DNA from: Gordius sp. MW1
Lineage: Eukaryota > Nematomorpha > Gordioida > Gordea > Gordiidae
Length of the DNA: 64,000 nt
Direction of reading: 5' to 3'
Assembly (NCBI GenBank): GCA_964036665.1
Contig: OZ038526.1
Span: 14,570,001-14,634,000 of the forward strand
The notes below the pieces were generated by a model that was not told the DNA's origin, made no database searches, and was given only the letters and a program-made list of their open reading frames with translations. This document shows, in pieces, positions 25,640 through 38,911 of this stretch (within the stretch, counting starts at the first letter, position 1; every line of letters starts with the position of its first letter). The translations under genes and the position numbers were made by a program.

Positions 25640-28600
25640 AATACGGTTCAAAGAAAAATATGTGAAAAATTTTGAGGGGAAATTTTTTATTTTTTTCGAT
25701 TCTATGTGAAAGAGCATGAAAAAATATATAAAAGTAAGCCAATTTGACAATCCTTATATCCTCGATTGACTTCCGAAAAGAGGTTTTAAGTTGCGAGAAC
25801 TATCATTTTGACAAAAGACAACGTTTTATTGTTGCGATTAGTTTGTTGTATCGCAACGTGAGTGCTTAATTTTTGAAAACTGCTCTATGCGATCATGATT
25901 TCAAAGTAATAGTTTTTAGATTCTGATAAATTTTTACTTGGGATCATAGAAACCACGTCTGAAAACGACAACTTTCATCGGATGAATACGGTTCAAAGAA
26001 AAATATGCGAAAAATTTTGAGGTACAAAATATTTATTTTTTTTGATTCTATGTGAAAGAGCATGAAAAAATATATAAAAGTAAGCCAATTTGAGAATCCT
26101 ATTATCCCCGATTGACTTCCGAAAAGAGGTTTTAAGCTGCGAGAACTATCATTTAGACAAAAGACAACGTTTTATTGTTGCGATTAGTTTGTTGTATCGC
26201 AACGTGAGTGCTTAATTTTTGAAAACTGCTCTATGCGATCATGATTTCAAAGTAATAGTTTTTAGATTCTGATAAATTTTTACTTGGGATCATAGAAACC
26301 ACGTCTTAAAACGACAACTTTCATCGGATGAATACGGTTCAAAGAAAAATATGTGAAAAATTTTGAGGTAAAAATATTTATTTTTTTCGATTCTATGTGA
26401 AAGAGCATAAAAAAATATATAAAAGTAAGCCATTTTGAGAATCCTATTATCCTCGATTGACTTCCGAAAAGAGGTTTTAAGCTGCGAGAACTATCATTTT
26501 GACAAATACAACGTTTTATTGTTGCGATTAGTTTGTTGTATCGCAACGTGAGTGCTTAATTTTTGAAAACTGCTCTATGCGATCATGATTTCCAAGTAAT
26601 AGTTTTTAGATTCTGATAAATTTTTACTTGGGCTCATAGAAACCACGTCTGAAAACGACAACTTTCATCGGATGAATACGGTTCAAAGAAAAATATGTGA
26701 AAAATTTTGAGGTAAAAATATTTATTTTTATTGATTCTATGTGAAAGAGCATGAAAAAATATATAAAAGTAAGCCAATTTGAGAATCCTATTATCCTCGA
26801 TTGACTTCCGAAAAGAGGTTTTAAGCTGCGAGAACTATCATTTGACAAAAGACAACGTTTTATTCTTGCGATTAGTTTGTTGTATCGCAACGTGAGTGCT
26901 TAATATTTGAAAACTGCTCTATGCGATCATGATTTCAAAGTAATAGTTTTTAGATTCTGATAAATTTTTACTTGGGATCATAGAAACCACGTCTGAAAAC
27001 GACAACTTTCATTGGATGAATACGGTTCAAAGAAAAATATGTGAAAAATTTTGAGGCAAAAATATTTATTTTTTTCGATTCTATGTGAAAGAGCCTGAAA
27101 AAATATATAAAAGAAAGCCAATTTGAGAATCCTATTATCCTTGATTGACTTCCGAAAAGAGGTTTTAAGCTGCGAGAACTATCATTTTGACAAAAGACAA
27201 CGTTTTATTGTTGCGATTAGTTTGTTGTATCGCAACGTGAGTGCTGAATTTTTGCACACTGCTCTTTGCGATCATGATTTCAAAGTAATAGTTTTTAGAT
27301 TCTGATAAATTTTTACATTTTATTATGGAAATCACGTCTTAAAACGACAACTTTCATCGGATGAATACAGTTGAAAGAAAAAATGCGAAAAATTTTTAGG
27401 TAAAAAAAATTATTTTTTGTTATTTTATGTGAAAGAGCCTGAAAAAATATATAAAAGAAAGCCAATTTGAGAATCCTATTATCCTCGATTGACTTCCGAA
27501 AAGAGGTTTTAAGCTGCGAGAACTATCATTTGACAAAAGACAACGTTTTATTGTTGCGATTAGTTTGTTGTATCGCAACGTGAGTGCTTAATTTTTGAAA
27601 ACTGCTCTATGCGATCATGATTTCAAAGTAATAGTTTTTAAATTCTGATAAATTTTTACTTGGGATCATAGAAACCACGTCTGAAAACGACAACTTTCAT
27701 CGGATGAATACGGTTCAAAGAAAAATATGTGAAAAATTTTGAGGTAAAATTTTTTATTTTTTTCGATTCTATGTAAAAGAGCATGAAAAAATATATAAAA
27801 GTAAGCCAATTTGACAATCCTTATATCCTCGATTGACTTCCGAAAAGAGGTTTTAAGCTGCGAGAACTATCATTTTGACAAAAGACAACGTTTTATTGTT
27901 GCGATTAGTTTGTTGTATCGCAACGTGAGTGCTTAATTTTTGAAAACTGCTCTATGCGATCATGATTTCAAAGTAATAGTTTTTAGATTCTGATAAATTT
28001 TTACTTGGGATCATAGAAACCACGTCTGAAAACGACATTTTTCATCGGATGAATACGGTTCAAAGAAAAATATGTGAAAAATTTTGAGGTACAAAATATT
28101 TATTTTTTTTGATTCTATGTGAAAGAGCATGAAAAAATATATAAAAGTAAGCCAATTTGAGAATCCTATTATCCCCGATTGACTTCCGAAAAGAGGTTTT
28201 AACCTGCGAGAACTATCATTTTGACAAAAGACAACGTTTTATTGTTGCGATTAGTTTGTTGTATCGCAACGTGAGTGCTTAATTTTTGAAAACTGCTCTA
28301 TGCGATCATGATTTCAAAGTAATAGTTTTTAGATTCTGATAAATTTTTACTTGGGATCATAGAAACCACGTCTGAAAACGACAACTTTCATTGGATGAAT
28401 ACGGTTCAAAGAAAAATATGTGAAAAATTTTGAGGCAAAAATATTTATTTTTTTCGATTCTATGTGAAAGAGCATGAAAAAATATATAAAAGTAAGCCAA
28501 TTTGAGAATCCTATTATCCTCGATTGATTTACGAAAAGAGGTTTTAAGCTGCGAGAACTATCATTTTGACAAAAGACAACGTTTTATTGTTGCGATTAGT

Positions 28601-29380
28601 TTGTTGTATCGCAACGTGAGTGCTTAATTTTTGAAAACTGCTCTATGCGATCATGATTTCAAAGTAATAGTTTTTAGATTCTGATAAATTTTTACTTGGG
28701 ATCATAGAAACCACGTCTTAAAACGACAACTTTCATCGGATGAATACGGTTCAAAGAAAAATATGTGAAAAATTTTGAGGTAAAAATATTTATTTTTTTC
28801 GATTCTATGTGAAAGAGCATAAAAAAATATATAAAAGTAAGCCATTTTGAGAATCCTATTATCCTCGATTGACTTCCGAAAAGAGGTTTTAAGCTGCGAG
28901 AACTATCATTTTGACAAAATACAACGTTTTATTGTTGCGATTAGTTTGTTGTATCGCAACGTGAGTGCTTAATTTTTGAAAACTGCTCTATGCGATCATG
29001 ATTTCAAAGTAATAGTTTTTAGATTCTGATAAATTTTTACTTGGGCTCATAGAAACCACGTCTGAAAACGACAACTTTCATCGGATGAATACGGTTCAAA
29101 GAAAAATATGTGAAAAATTTTGAGGTAAAAATATTTATTTTTTTTGATTCTATGTGAAAGAGCATGAAAAAATATATAAAAGTAAGCCAATTTGAGAATC
29201 CTATTATCCTCGATTGACTTCCGAAAAAAGGTTTTAAGCTGCGAGAACTATCATTTTGACAAAAGACAACGTTTTATTGTTGCGATTAGTTTGTTGTATC
29301 GCAACGTGAGTGCTGAATTTTTGCACACTGCTCTTTGCAATCATGATTTCAAAGTAATAGTTTTTAGATTCTGATAAATT
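25640..29380 (+). repeat. 3.7 kb duplicated block, copy 2 (mate near 19.95-23.69 kb)
   Basis: Same unit order as the first copy. Differences include GAGGGGAAATTTT near 25675, ATATGCGAAAAATT near 26005, ACTTGGGCTCATAG near 26629 where copy 1 has ACATGGGCTC, and GACATTTTTCATCGG near 28036. The two copies part at about 29384, where this one enters the older-lineage half-monomer and the other stays main-type. Confidence 0.8.
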
Positions 29381-31066
29381 TTTACATTTTATCATGGAAA
29401 TCACGTCTTAAAACGACAACTTTCATCGGATGAATACAGTTGCAAGAAAAAATGCGAAAAATTTTTAGGTAAAAAAAATTATTTTTTGTTATTTTATGTG
29501 AAAGAGCCTGAAAAAATATATAAAAGAAAGCCAATTTGAGAATCCTATTATCCTCGATTGACTTCCGAAAAGAGGTTTTAAGCTGCGAGAACTATCATTT
29601 GACAAAAGACAACGTTTTATTGTTGCGATTAGTTTGTTGTATCGCAACGTGAGTGCTTAATTTTTGAAAACTGCTCTATGCGATCATGATTTCAAAGTAA
29701 TAGTTCTTAAATTCTGATTAATTTTTACTTGGGATCATAGAAACCACGTCTGAAAACGACAACTTTCATCGGATGAATACGGTTCAAAGAAAAATATGTG
29801 AAAAATTTTGAGGTAAAATTTTTTATTTTTTTCGATTCTATGTGAAATAGCATGAAAAAATATATAAAAGTAAGCCAATTTGACAATCCTTATATCCTCG
29901 ATTGACTTCCGAAAAGAGGTTTTAAGCTGCGAGAACTATCATTTTGACAAAAGACAACGTTTTATTGTTGCGATTAGTTTGTTGTATCGCAACGTGAGTG
30001 CTTAATTTTTGAAAACTGCTCTATGCGATCATGATTTCAAAGTAATAGTTTTTAGATTCTGATAAATTTTTACTTGGGCTCATAGAAACCACGTCTGAAA
30101 ACGACAACTTTCATCGGATGAATACGGTTCAAAGAAAAATATGTGAAAAATTTTGAGGTAAAAATATTTATTTTTTTTGATTCTATGTGAAAGAGCATGA
30201 AAAAATATATAAAAGTAAGCCAATTTGAGAATCCTATTATCCTCGATTGACTTCCGAAAAAAGGTTTTAAGCTGCGAGAACTATCATTTTGACAAAAGAC
30301 AACGTTTTATTGTTGCGATTAGTTTGTTGTATCGCAACGTGAGTGCTGAATTTTTGCACACTGCTCTTTGCAATCATGATTTCAAAGTAATAGTTTTTAG
30401 ATTCTGATAAATTTTTACATTTTATCATGGAAATCACGTCTTAAAACGACAACTTTCATCGGATGAATACAGTTGAAAGAAAAAATGCGAAAAATTTTTA
30501 GGTAAAAAAAATTATTTTTTGTTATTTTATGTGAAAGAGCCTGAAAAAATATATAAAAGAAAGCCAATTTGAGAATCCTATTATCCTCGATTGACTTCCG
30601 AAAAGAGGTTTTAAGCTGCGAGAACTATCATTTGACAAAAGACAACGTTTTATTGTTGCGATTAGTTTGTTGTATCGCAACGTGAGTGCTTAATTTTTGA
30701 AAACTGCTCTATGCGATCATGATTTCAAAGTAATAGTTCTTAAATTCTGATTAATTTTTACTTGGGATCATAGAAACCACGTCTGAAAACGACAACTTTC
30801 ATCGGATGAATACGGTTCAAAGAAAAATATGTGAAAAATTTTGAGGTAAAATTTTTTATTTTTTTCGATTCTATGTGAAATAGCATGAAAAAATATATAA
30901 AAGTAAGCCAATTTGACAATCCTTATATCCTCGATTGACTTCCGAAAAGAGGTTTTAAGCTGCGAGAACTATCATTTTGACAAAAGACAACGTTTTATTG
31001 TTGCGATTAGTTTGTTGTATCGCAACGTTAGTGCTTAATTTTTGAAAACTGCTCTATGCGATCATG
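29000..31066 (+). repeat. Trimeric higher-order repeat, 1033 bp period, two copies
   Basis: TTGGGCTCATAG at 29041 and 30074, the GAAAAAAGG GCACAC variant at 29192 and 30225, the older-lineage half-monomer near 29384 and 30417, and TAGTTCTTAAATTCTG at 29701 and 30734 are all 1033 bp apart. The only difference I noticed is GTTGCAAG versus GTTGAAAG in the older-lineage halves. This is a recent tandem duplication of three monomers. Confidence 0.85.
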
Positions 31067-33840
31067 ATTTCAAAGTAATAGTTTTTAGATTCTGATAAAT
31101 TTTTACTTGGGATCATAGATACCACGTCTTAAAACGACAACTTTCATCGGATGAATACGGTTCAAAGAAAAATATGTGAAAAATTTTGAGGTAAAAATAT
31201 TTATTTTTTTCGATTCTATGTGAAAGAGCATAAAAAAATATATAAAAGTAAGCCATTTTATGAATCCTATTATCCTCGATTGACTTCCGAAAAGAGGTTT
31301 TAAGCTGCGAGAACTATCATTTTGACAAAATACAACGTTTTATTGTTGCGATTAGTTTGTTGTATCGCAACGTGAGTGCTTAATTTTTGAAAACTGCTCT
31401 ATGCGATCATGATTTCAAAGTAATAGTTTTTAGATTCTGATAAATTTTTACTTGGGCTCATAGAAACCACGTCTGAAAACGACAACTTTCATCGGATGAA
31501 TACGGTTCAAAGAAAAATATGTTAAAAATTTTGAGGTAAAAATATTTATTGTTTTCGATTCTATGTGAAAGAGCATGAAAAAATATATAAAAGTAAGCCA
31601 ATTTGAGAATCCTATTATCCTCGATTGACTTCCGAAAAGAGGTTTTGAGCTGCGAGAAGTATCATTTTGACAAAAGACAACTTTTTATTGTTGCGATTAG
31701 TTTGTTGTATCGCAACGTGAGTGCTTAATTTTGGAAAACTGCTCTATGCGTGATTTCAAAGTAATAGTTTTTAGATTCTGATAAATTTTTACTTGGGATC
31801 ATAGAAACCACGAGAGGTTTTAAGCTGGGAGAACTATCATTTTGACAAAAGACAACGTTTTATTGTTGCGATTAGTTTGTTGTATCGCAACGTGAGTGCT
31901 TAATTTTTGAAAACTGCTCTATGCGATCATGATTTCAAAGTAATAGTCTTTAGATTCTGATAAATTTTTACTTGGGATCATAAAAACCACGTCTGAATAC
32001 GACAACTTTCATCGGATGAATACGGTTCAAAGAAAAATATGTGAAAAATTTTGAGGTGCAAATATTTATTTTTTTCGATTCTATGTGAAAGAGCATAAAA
32101 AAATATATAAAAGTAAGCCAATTTGAGAATCCTATTATCCTCGATTGACTTCCGAAAAGAGGTTTTAAGCTGCGAGAACTATCATTTGACAAAAGACAAC
32201 GTTTTATTGTTGCGATTAGTTTGTTGTATCGCAACGTGAGTGCTTAATTTTTGAAAACTGCTCTATGCGATCATGATTTACAAGTAATAGTTTTTAAATT
32301 CTGATAAATTTTTACTTGGGATCATAGAAACCACGTCTGAAAACGACAACTTTCATCGGATGAATACGGTTCAAAAAAAAATATGTGAAAAATTTTGAGG
32401 TAAAATTTTTTATTTTTTTCGATTCTATGTGAAAGAGCATGAAAAAATATATAAAAGTAAGCCAATTTGACAATCCTTATATCCTCGATTGACTTCCGAA
32501 AAGAGGTTTTAAGCTGCAAGAACTATCATTTTGACAAAAGACAACGTTTTATTGTTGCGATTAGTTTGTTGTATCGCAACGTGAGTGCTTAATTTTTGAA
32601 AACTGCTCTATGCGATCATGATTTCAAAGTAATAGTTTTTAGATTCTGATAAATTTTTACTTGGGATCATAGAAACCACGTCTGAAAACGACAACTTTCA
32701 TTGGATGAATACGGTTCAAAGAAAAATATGTGAAAAATTTTGAGGTACAAAATATTTATTTTTTTTTAACCTATGTGAAAGAGCATGAAAAAATATATAA
32801 AAGTAAGCCAATTTGAGAATCCTATTATCCCCGATTGACTTCCGAAAAGAGGTTTTAAGCTGCGAGAACTATCATTTTGACAAAAGACAACGTTTTATCG
32901 TTGCGATTAGTTTGTTGTATCGCAACGTGAGTGCTTAATTTTTGAAAACTGCTCTATGCGATCATGATTTCAAAGTAATAGTTTTTAGATTCTGATAAAT
33001 TTTTACTTGGGATCATAGAAACCACGTCTGAAAACGACAACTTTCATTGGATGAATACGGTTCAAAGAAAAATATGTGAAAAATTTTGAGGCAAAAATAT
33101 TTATTTTTTTCGATTCTATGTGAAAGAGCATGAAAAAATATATAAAAGTAAGCCAATTTGAGAATCCTATTATCCTCGATTGATTTACGAAAAGAGGTTT
33201 TAAGCTGCGAGAACTATCATTTTGACAAAAGACAACGTTTTATTGTTGCGATTAGTTTGTTGTATCGCAACGTGAGTGCTTAATTTTTGAAAACTGCTCT
33301 ATGCGATCATGATTTCAAAGTAATAGTTTTTAGATTCTGATAAATTTTTACTTGGGATCATAAAAACCACGTCTGAATACGACAACTTTCATCGGATGAA
33401 TACGGTTCAAAGAAAAATATGTGAAAAATTTTGAGGTAAAAATATTTATTTTTTTCGATTCTATGTGAAAGAGCATAAAAAAATATATAAAAGTAAGCCA
33501 TTTTGAGAATCCTATTATCCTCGATTGACTTCCGAAAAGAGGTTTTAAGCTGCGAGAACTATCATTTTGACAAAATACAACGTTTTATTGTTGCGATTAG
33601 TTTGTTGTATCGCAACGTGAGTGCTTAATTTTTGAAAACTGCTATATGCGATCATGATTTCAAGTAATAGTTTTTAGATTCTGATAAATTTTTACTTGGG
33701 ATCATAGAAACCACGTCTGAAAACGACAACTTTCATCGGGTGAATACAGTTGAAAGAAAAAATGCGAAAAATTTTTAGGTAAAAAAAATTATTTTTTGTT
33801 ATTTTATGTGAAAGAGCCTGAAAAAATATATAAAAGAAAG
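30760..33840 (+). repeat. 3.1 kb duplicated block, copy 2 (mate near 11.45-14.54 kb)
   Basis: Reproduces the first copy unit by unit, including the internally deleted monomer, a 4 bp deletion giving TATGCGTGATTTC, the AAAAACCACGTCTGAATACG variant and the TTTTTTTTAACCTATG variant. Private differences include GAGGTGCAAATATT near 32055 and CTGCTATATGCG near 33640. Confidence 0.78.
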
Positions 33841-34088
33841 CCAATTTGAGAATCCTATTATCCTCGATTGACTTCCGAAAAGAGGTTTTAAGCTGCGAGA
33901 ACTATCATTTGACAAAAGACAACGTTTTATTGTTGCGATTAGTTTGTTGTATCGCAACGTGAGTGCTTAATTTTTGAAAACTGCTCTATGCGATCATGAT
34001 TTCAAGTAATAGTTTTTAGATTCTGATAAATTTTTACTTGGGATCATAGAAACCACGTCTGAAAACGACAACTTTCATCGGGTGAATA

Positions 34089-37000
34089 CAGTTGAAAGAA
34101 AAAATGCGAAAAATTTTTAGGTAAAAAAAATTATTTTTTGTTATTTAATGTGAAAGAGCCTGAAAAAATATATAAAAGAAAGCCGATTTGAGAATCCTAT
34201 TATCCTCGATTGACTTCCGAAAAGAGGTTTTAAGCTGCGAGAATTATCATTTGACAAAAGACAACGTTTTATTGTTGCGATTAGTTTGTTGTATCGCAAC
34301 GTGAGTGCTTAATTTTTGAAAACTGCTCTATGCGATCATGATTTCAAAGTAATAGTTTTTAAATTCTGATAAATTTTTACTTGGGATCATAGAAACCACG
34401 TCTGAAAACGACAACTTTCATCGGATGAATACGGTTCAAAGAAAAATATGGGAAAAATTTTGAGGTAAAATTTTTTATTTTTTTCGATTTTATGTGAAAG
34501 AGCATGAAAAAATATATAAAAGTAAGCCAAATTGACAATCCTATTATCCTCGATTGACTTCCGAAAAGAGGTTTTAAGCTGCGAGAACTATCATTTTGAC
34601 AAAAGACAACGTTTTATTGTTGCGATTAGTTTGTTGTATCTCAACGTGAGTGCTTAATTTTTGAAAACTGCTCTATGCGATCATGATTTCAAAGTAATAG
34701 TTTTTAGATTCTGATAAATTTTTACTTGGGATCATAGAAACCACGTCTGAAAACGACAACTTTCATCGGATGAATACGGTTCAAAGAAAAATATGTGAAA
34801 ATTTTGAGGTAAAAATATTTATTTTTTTCGATTCTATGTGAAAGAGCATAAAAAAATATATAAAAGTAGGCCAATTTGAGAATCCTATTATCCTCGATTG
34901 ACTTCCGAAAAGAGGTTTTAAGCTGCGAGAACTATCATTTTGACAAAAGACAACGTTTTATTGTTGCGATTAGTTTGTTGTATGTATCGCAACGTGAGTG
35001 CTTAATTTTTGAAAACTGCTCTATGCGATCATGATTTCAAAGTAATAGTTTTTAGATTCTGATAAATTTTTACTTGGGATCATAGAAACCACGTCTGAAA
35101 ACGACAACTTTCATCGGATGAATACGGTTCAAAGAAAAATATGTGAAAAATTTTGAGGTAAAATTTTTTATTTTTTTCGATTCTATGTGAAAGAGCATGA
35201 AAAAATATATAAAAGTAAGCCAATTTGACAATCCTTATATCCTCGATTGACTTCCGAAAAGAGGTTTTAAGCTGCGAGAACTATCATTTTGACAAAAGAC
35301 AACGTTTTATTGTTGCGATTAGTTTGTTGTATCGCAACGTGAGTGCTTAATTTTTGAAAACTGCTCTATGCGATCATGAATTCAAAGTAATAGTTTTTAG
35401 ATTCTGATAAATTTTTACTTGGGATCATAGAAACCACGTCTGAAAACGACAACTTTCATCGGATGAATACGGTTCAAAGAAAAATATGTGAAAAATTTTG
35501 AGGTAAAAATATTAATTTTTTTTGATTCTATGTGAAAGAGCATGAAAAAATATATAAAAGTAAGCCAATTTGAGAATCCTATTATCCTCGATTGACTTCC
35601 GAAAAGAGGTTTTAAGCTGCGAGAACTATCATTTTGACAAAAGACAACGTTTTATTGTTGCGATTAGTTTGTTGTATCGCAACGTGAGTGCTGAATTTTT
35701 GCACACTGCTCTTTGCGATCATGATTTCAAAGTAATAGTTTTTAGATTCTGATAAATTTTTACATTTTATCATGGAAATCACGTCTTAAAACGACAACTT
35801 TCATCGGATGAATAAAGTTGAAAGAAAAAATGCGAAAAATTTTTAGGTAAAAAAAATTATTTTTTGTTATTTTATGTGAAAGAGCCTGAAAAAATATATA
35901 AAAGAAAGCCAATTTGAGAATCCTATTATCCTCGATTGACTTGCGAAAAGAGGTTTTAAGCTGCGAGAACTATCATTTGACAAAAGACAACGTTTTATTG
36001 TTGCGATTAGTTTGTTGTATCGCAACGTGAGTGCTTAATTTTTGAAAACTGCTCTATGCGATCATGATTTCAAAGTAATAGTTTTTAAATTCTGATAAAT
36101 TTTTACTTGGGATCATAGAAACCACGTCTGAAAACGACAACTTTCATCGGATGAATACGGTTCAAAGAAAAATATGTGAAAAATTTTGAGGGAAAATTTT
36201 TTATTTTTTTCGATTCTATGTGAAAGAGCATGAAAAAATATATAAAAGTAAGCCAATTTGACAATCCTTATATCCTCGATTGACTTCCGAAAAGAGGTTT
36301 TAAGTTGCGAGAACTATCATTTTGACAAAAGACAACGTTTTATTGTTGCGATTAGTTTGTTGTATCGCAACGTGAGTGCTTAATTTTTGAAAACTGCTCT
36401 ATGCGATCATGATTTCAAAGTAATAGTTTTTAGATTCTGATAAATTTTTACTTGGGATCATAGAAACCACGTCTGAAAACGACAACTTTCATCGGATGAA
36501 TACGGTTCAAAGAAAAATATGTGAAAAATTTTGAGGTACAAAATATTTATTTTTTTTGATTCTATGTGAAAGAGCATGAAAAAATATATAAAAGTAAGCC
36601 AATTTGAGAATCCTATTATCCCCGATTGACTTCCGAAAAGAGGTTTTAAGCTGCGAGAACTATCATTTTGACAAAAGACAACGTTTTATTGTTGCGATTA
36701 GTTTGTTGTATCGCAACGTGAGTGCTTAATTTTTGAAAACTGCTCTATGCGATCATGATTTCAAAGTAATAGTTTTTAGATTCTGATAAATTTTTACTTG
36801 GGATCATAGAAACCACGTCTTAAAACGACAACTTTCATCGGATGAATACGGTTCAAAGAAAAATATGTGAAAAATTTTGAGGTAAAAATATTTATTTTTT
36901 TCGATTCTATGTGAAAGAGCATAAAAAAATATATAAAAGTAAGCCATTTTGAGAATCCTATTATCCTCGATTGACTTCCGAAAAGAGGTTTTAAGCTGCG

Positions 37001-37790
37001 AGAACTATCATTTTGACAAATACAACGTTTTATTGTTGCGATTAGTTTGTTGTATCGCAACGTGAGTGCTTAATTTTTGAAAACTGCTCTATGCGATCAT
37101 GATTTCCAATAGTTTTTAGATTCTGATAAATTTTTACTTGGGCTCATAGAAACCACGTCTGAAAACGACAACTTTCATCGGATGAATACGGTTCAAAGAA
37201 AAATATGTGAAAAATTTTGAGGTAAAAATATTTGTTTTTATTGATTCTATGTGAAAGAGCATGAAAAAATATATAAAAGTAAGCCAATTTGAGAATCCTA
37301 TTATCCTCGATTGACTTCCGAAAGGAGGTTTTAAGCTGCGAGAACTATCATTTTGACAAAAGACAACGTTTTATTGTTGCGATTAGTTTGTTGTATCGCA
37401 ACGTGAGTGCTGAATTTTTGCACACTGCTCTTTGCGATCATGATTTCAAAGTAATAGTTTTTAGATTCTGATAAATTTTTACATTTTATCATGGAAATCA
37501 CGTCTTAAAACGACAACTTTCATCGGATGAATACAGTTGAAAGAAAAAATGCGAAAAATTTTTAGGTAAAAAAAATTATTTTTTGTTATTTTATGTGAAA
37601 GAGCCTGAAAAAATATATAAAAGAAAGCCAATTTGAGAATCCTATTATCCTCGATTGACTTCCGAAAAGAGGTTTTAAGCTGCGAGAACTATCATTTGAC
37701 AAAAGACAACGTTTTATTGTTGCGATTAGTTTGTTGTATCGCAACGTGAGTGCTTAATTTTTGAAAACTGCTCTATGCGATCATGATTTC
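34089..37790 (+). repeat. 3.7 kb duplicated block, copy 2 (mate near 5.99-9.70 kb)
   Basis: Same marker order as the first copy, with a few point differences (CATGAATTC near 35378, AATAAAGTTG near 35815, GACTTGCG near 35941). At its left edge CGGGTGAATACAG replaces CGGATGAATACAG, a variant taken from the adjacent 33.7 kb monomer, which marks a recombination join. The 15.4-16.6 kb segment matches this copy at an offset of 18618 bp. Confidence 0.78.
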
Positions 37791-37799
37791 AAAGTAATA

Positions 37800-38911
37800 G
37801 TTTTTAGATTCTGATAAATTTTTACTTGGGATTATAGAAACCACGTCTGAAAACGACAACTTTCATCGGATGAATACGGTTCAAAGAAAAATATGTGAAA
37901 AATTTTGAGGTAAAATTTTTTATTTTTTTCGATTCTATGTGAAATAGCATGAAAAAATATATAAAAGTAAGCCAATTTGACAATCCTTATATCCTCGATT
38001 GACTTCCGAAAAGAGGTTTTAAGCTGCGAGAACTATCATTTTGACAAAAGACAACGTTTTATTGTTGCGATTAGTTTGTTGTATCGCAACGTGAGTGCTT
38101 AATTTTTGAAAACTGCTCTATGCGATCATGATTTCAAAGTAATAGTTTTTAGATTCTGATAAATTTTTACTTGGGATCATAGAAACCACGTCTTAAAACG
38201 ACAACTTTCATCGGATGAATACGGTTCAAAGAAAAATATGTGAAAAATTTTGAGGTAAAAATATTTATTTTTTTCGATTCTATGTGAAAGAGCATAAAAA
38301 AATATATAAAAGTAAGCCATTTTATGAATCCTATTATCCTCGATTGACTTCCGAAAAGAGGTTTTAAGCTGCGAGAACTATCATTTTGACAAAATACAAC
38401 GTTTTATTGTTGCGATTAGTTTGTTGTATCGCAACGTGAGTGCTTAATTTTTGAAAACTGCTCTATGCGATCATGATTTCAAAGTAATAGTTTTTAGATT
38501 CTGATAAATTTTTACTTGGGCTCATAGAAACCACGTCTGAAAACGACAACTTTCATCGGATGAATACGGTTCAAAGAAAAATATGTTAAAAATTTTGAGG
38601 TAAAAATATTTATTTTTTTCGATTCTATGTGAAAGAGCATGAAAAAATATATAAAAGTAAGCCAATTTGAGAATCCTATTATCCTCGATTGACTTCCGAA
38701 AAGAGGTTTTGAGCTGCGAGAACCATCATTTTGACAAAAGACAACTTTTTATTTTTGCGATTAGTTTGTTGTATCGCAACGTGAGTGCTTAATGTTGGAA
38801 AACTGCTCTATGCGTGATTTCAAAGTAATAGTTTTTAGATTCTGATAAATTTTTACTTGGGATCATAGAAACCACGAGAGGTTTTAAGCTGGGAGAACTA
38901 TCATTTTGACA
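37800..38911 (+). repeat. Fourth copy of the GAAATAGCAT-to-deleted-monomer block
   Basis: Corresponds to 30.74-31.85 kb at an offset of 7064 bp (TTGACAATCC 37977; junction 38876). Private changes are GAGAACCATC near 38719, TATTTTTGCG near 38751 and TTAATGTTGG near 38790. Unlike the copies at 12.5 and 31.8 kb, the deleted monomer is joined directly to the TTCAAAAAAAAATATG monomer, skipping the AAAAACCACGTCTGAATACG unit. Confidence 0.75.
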
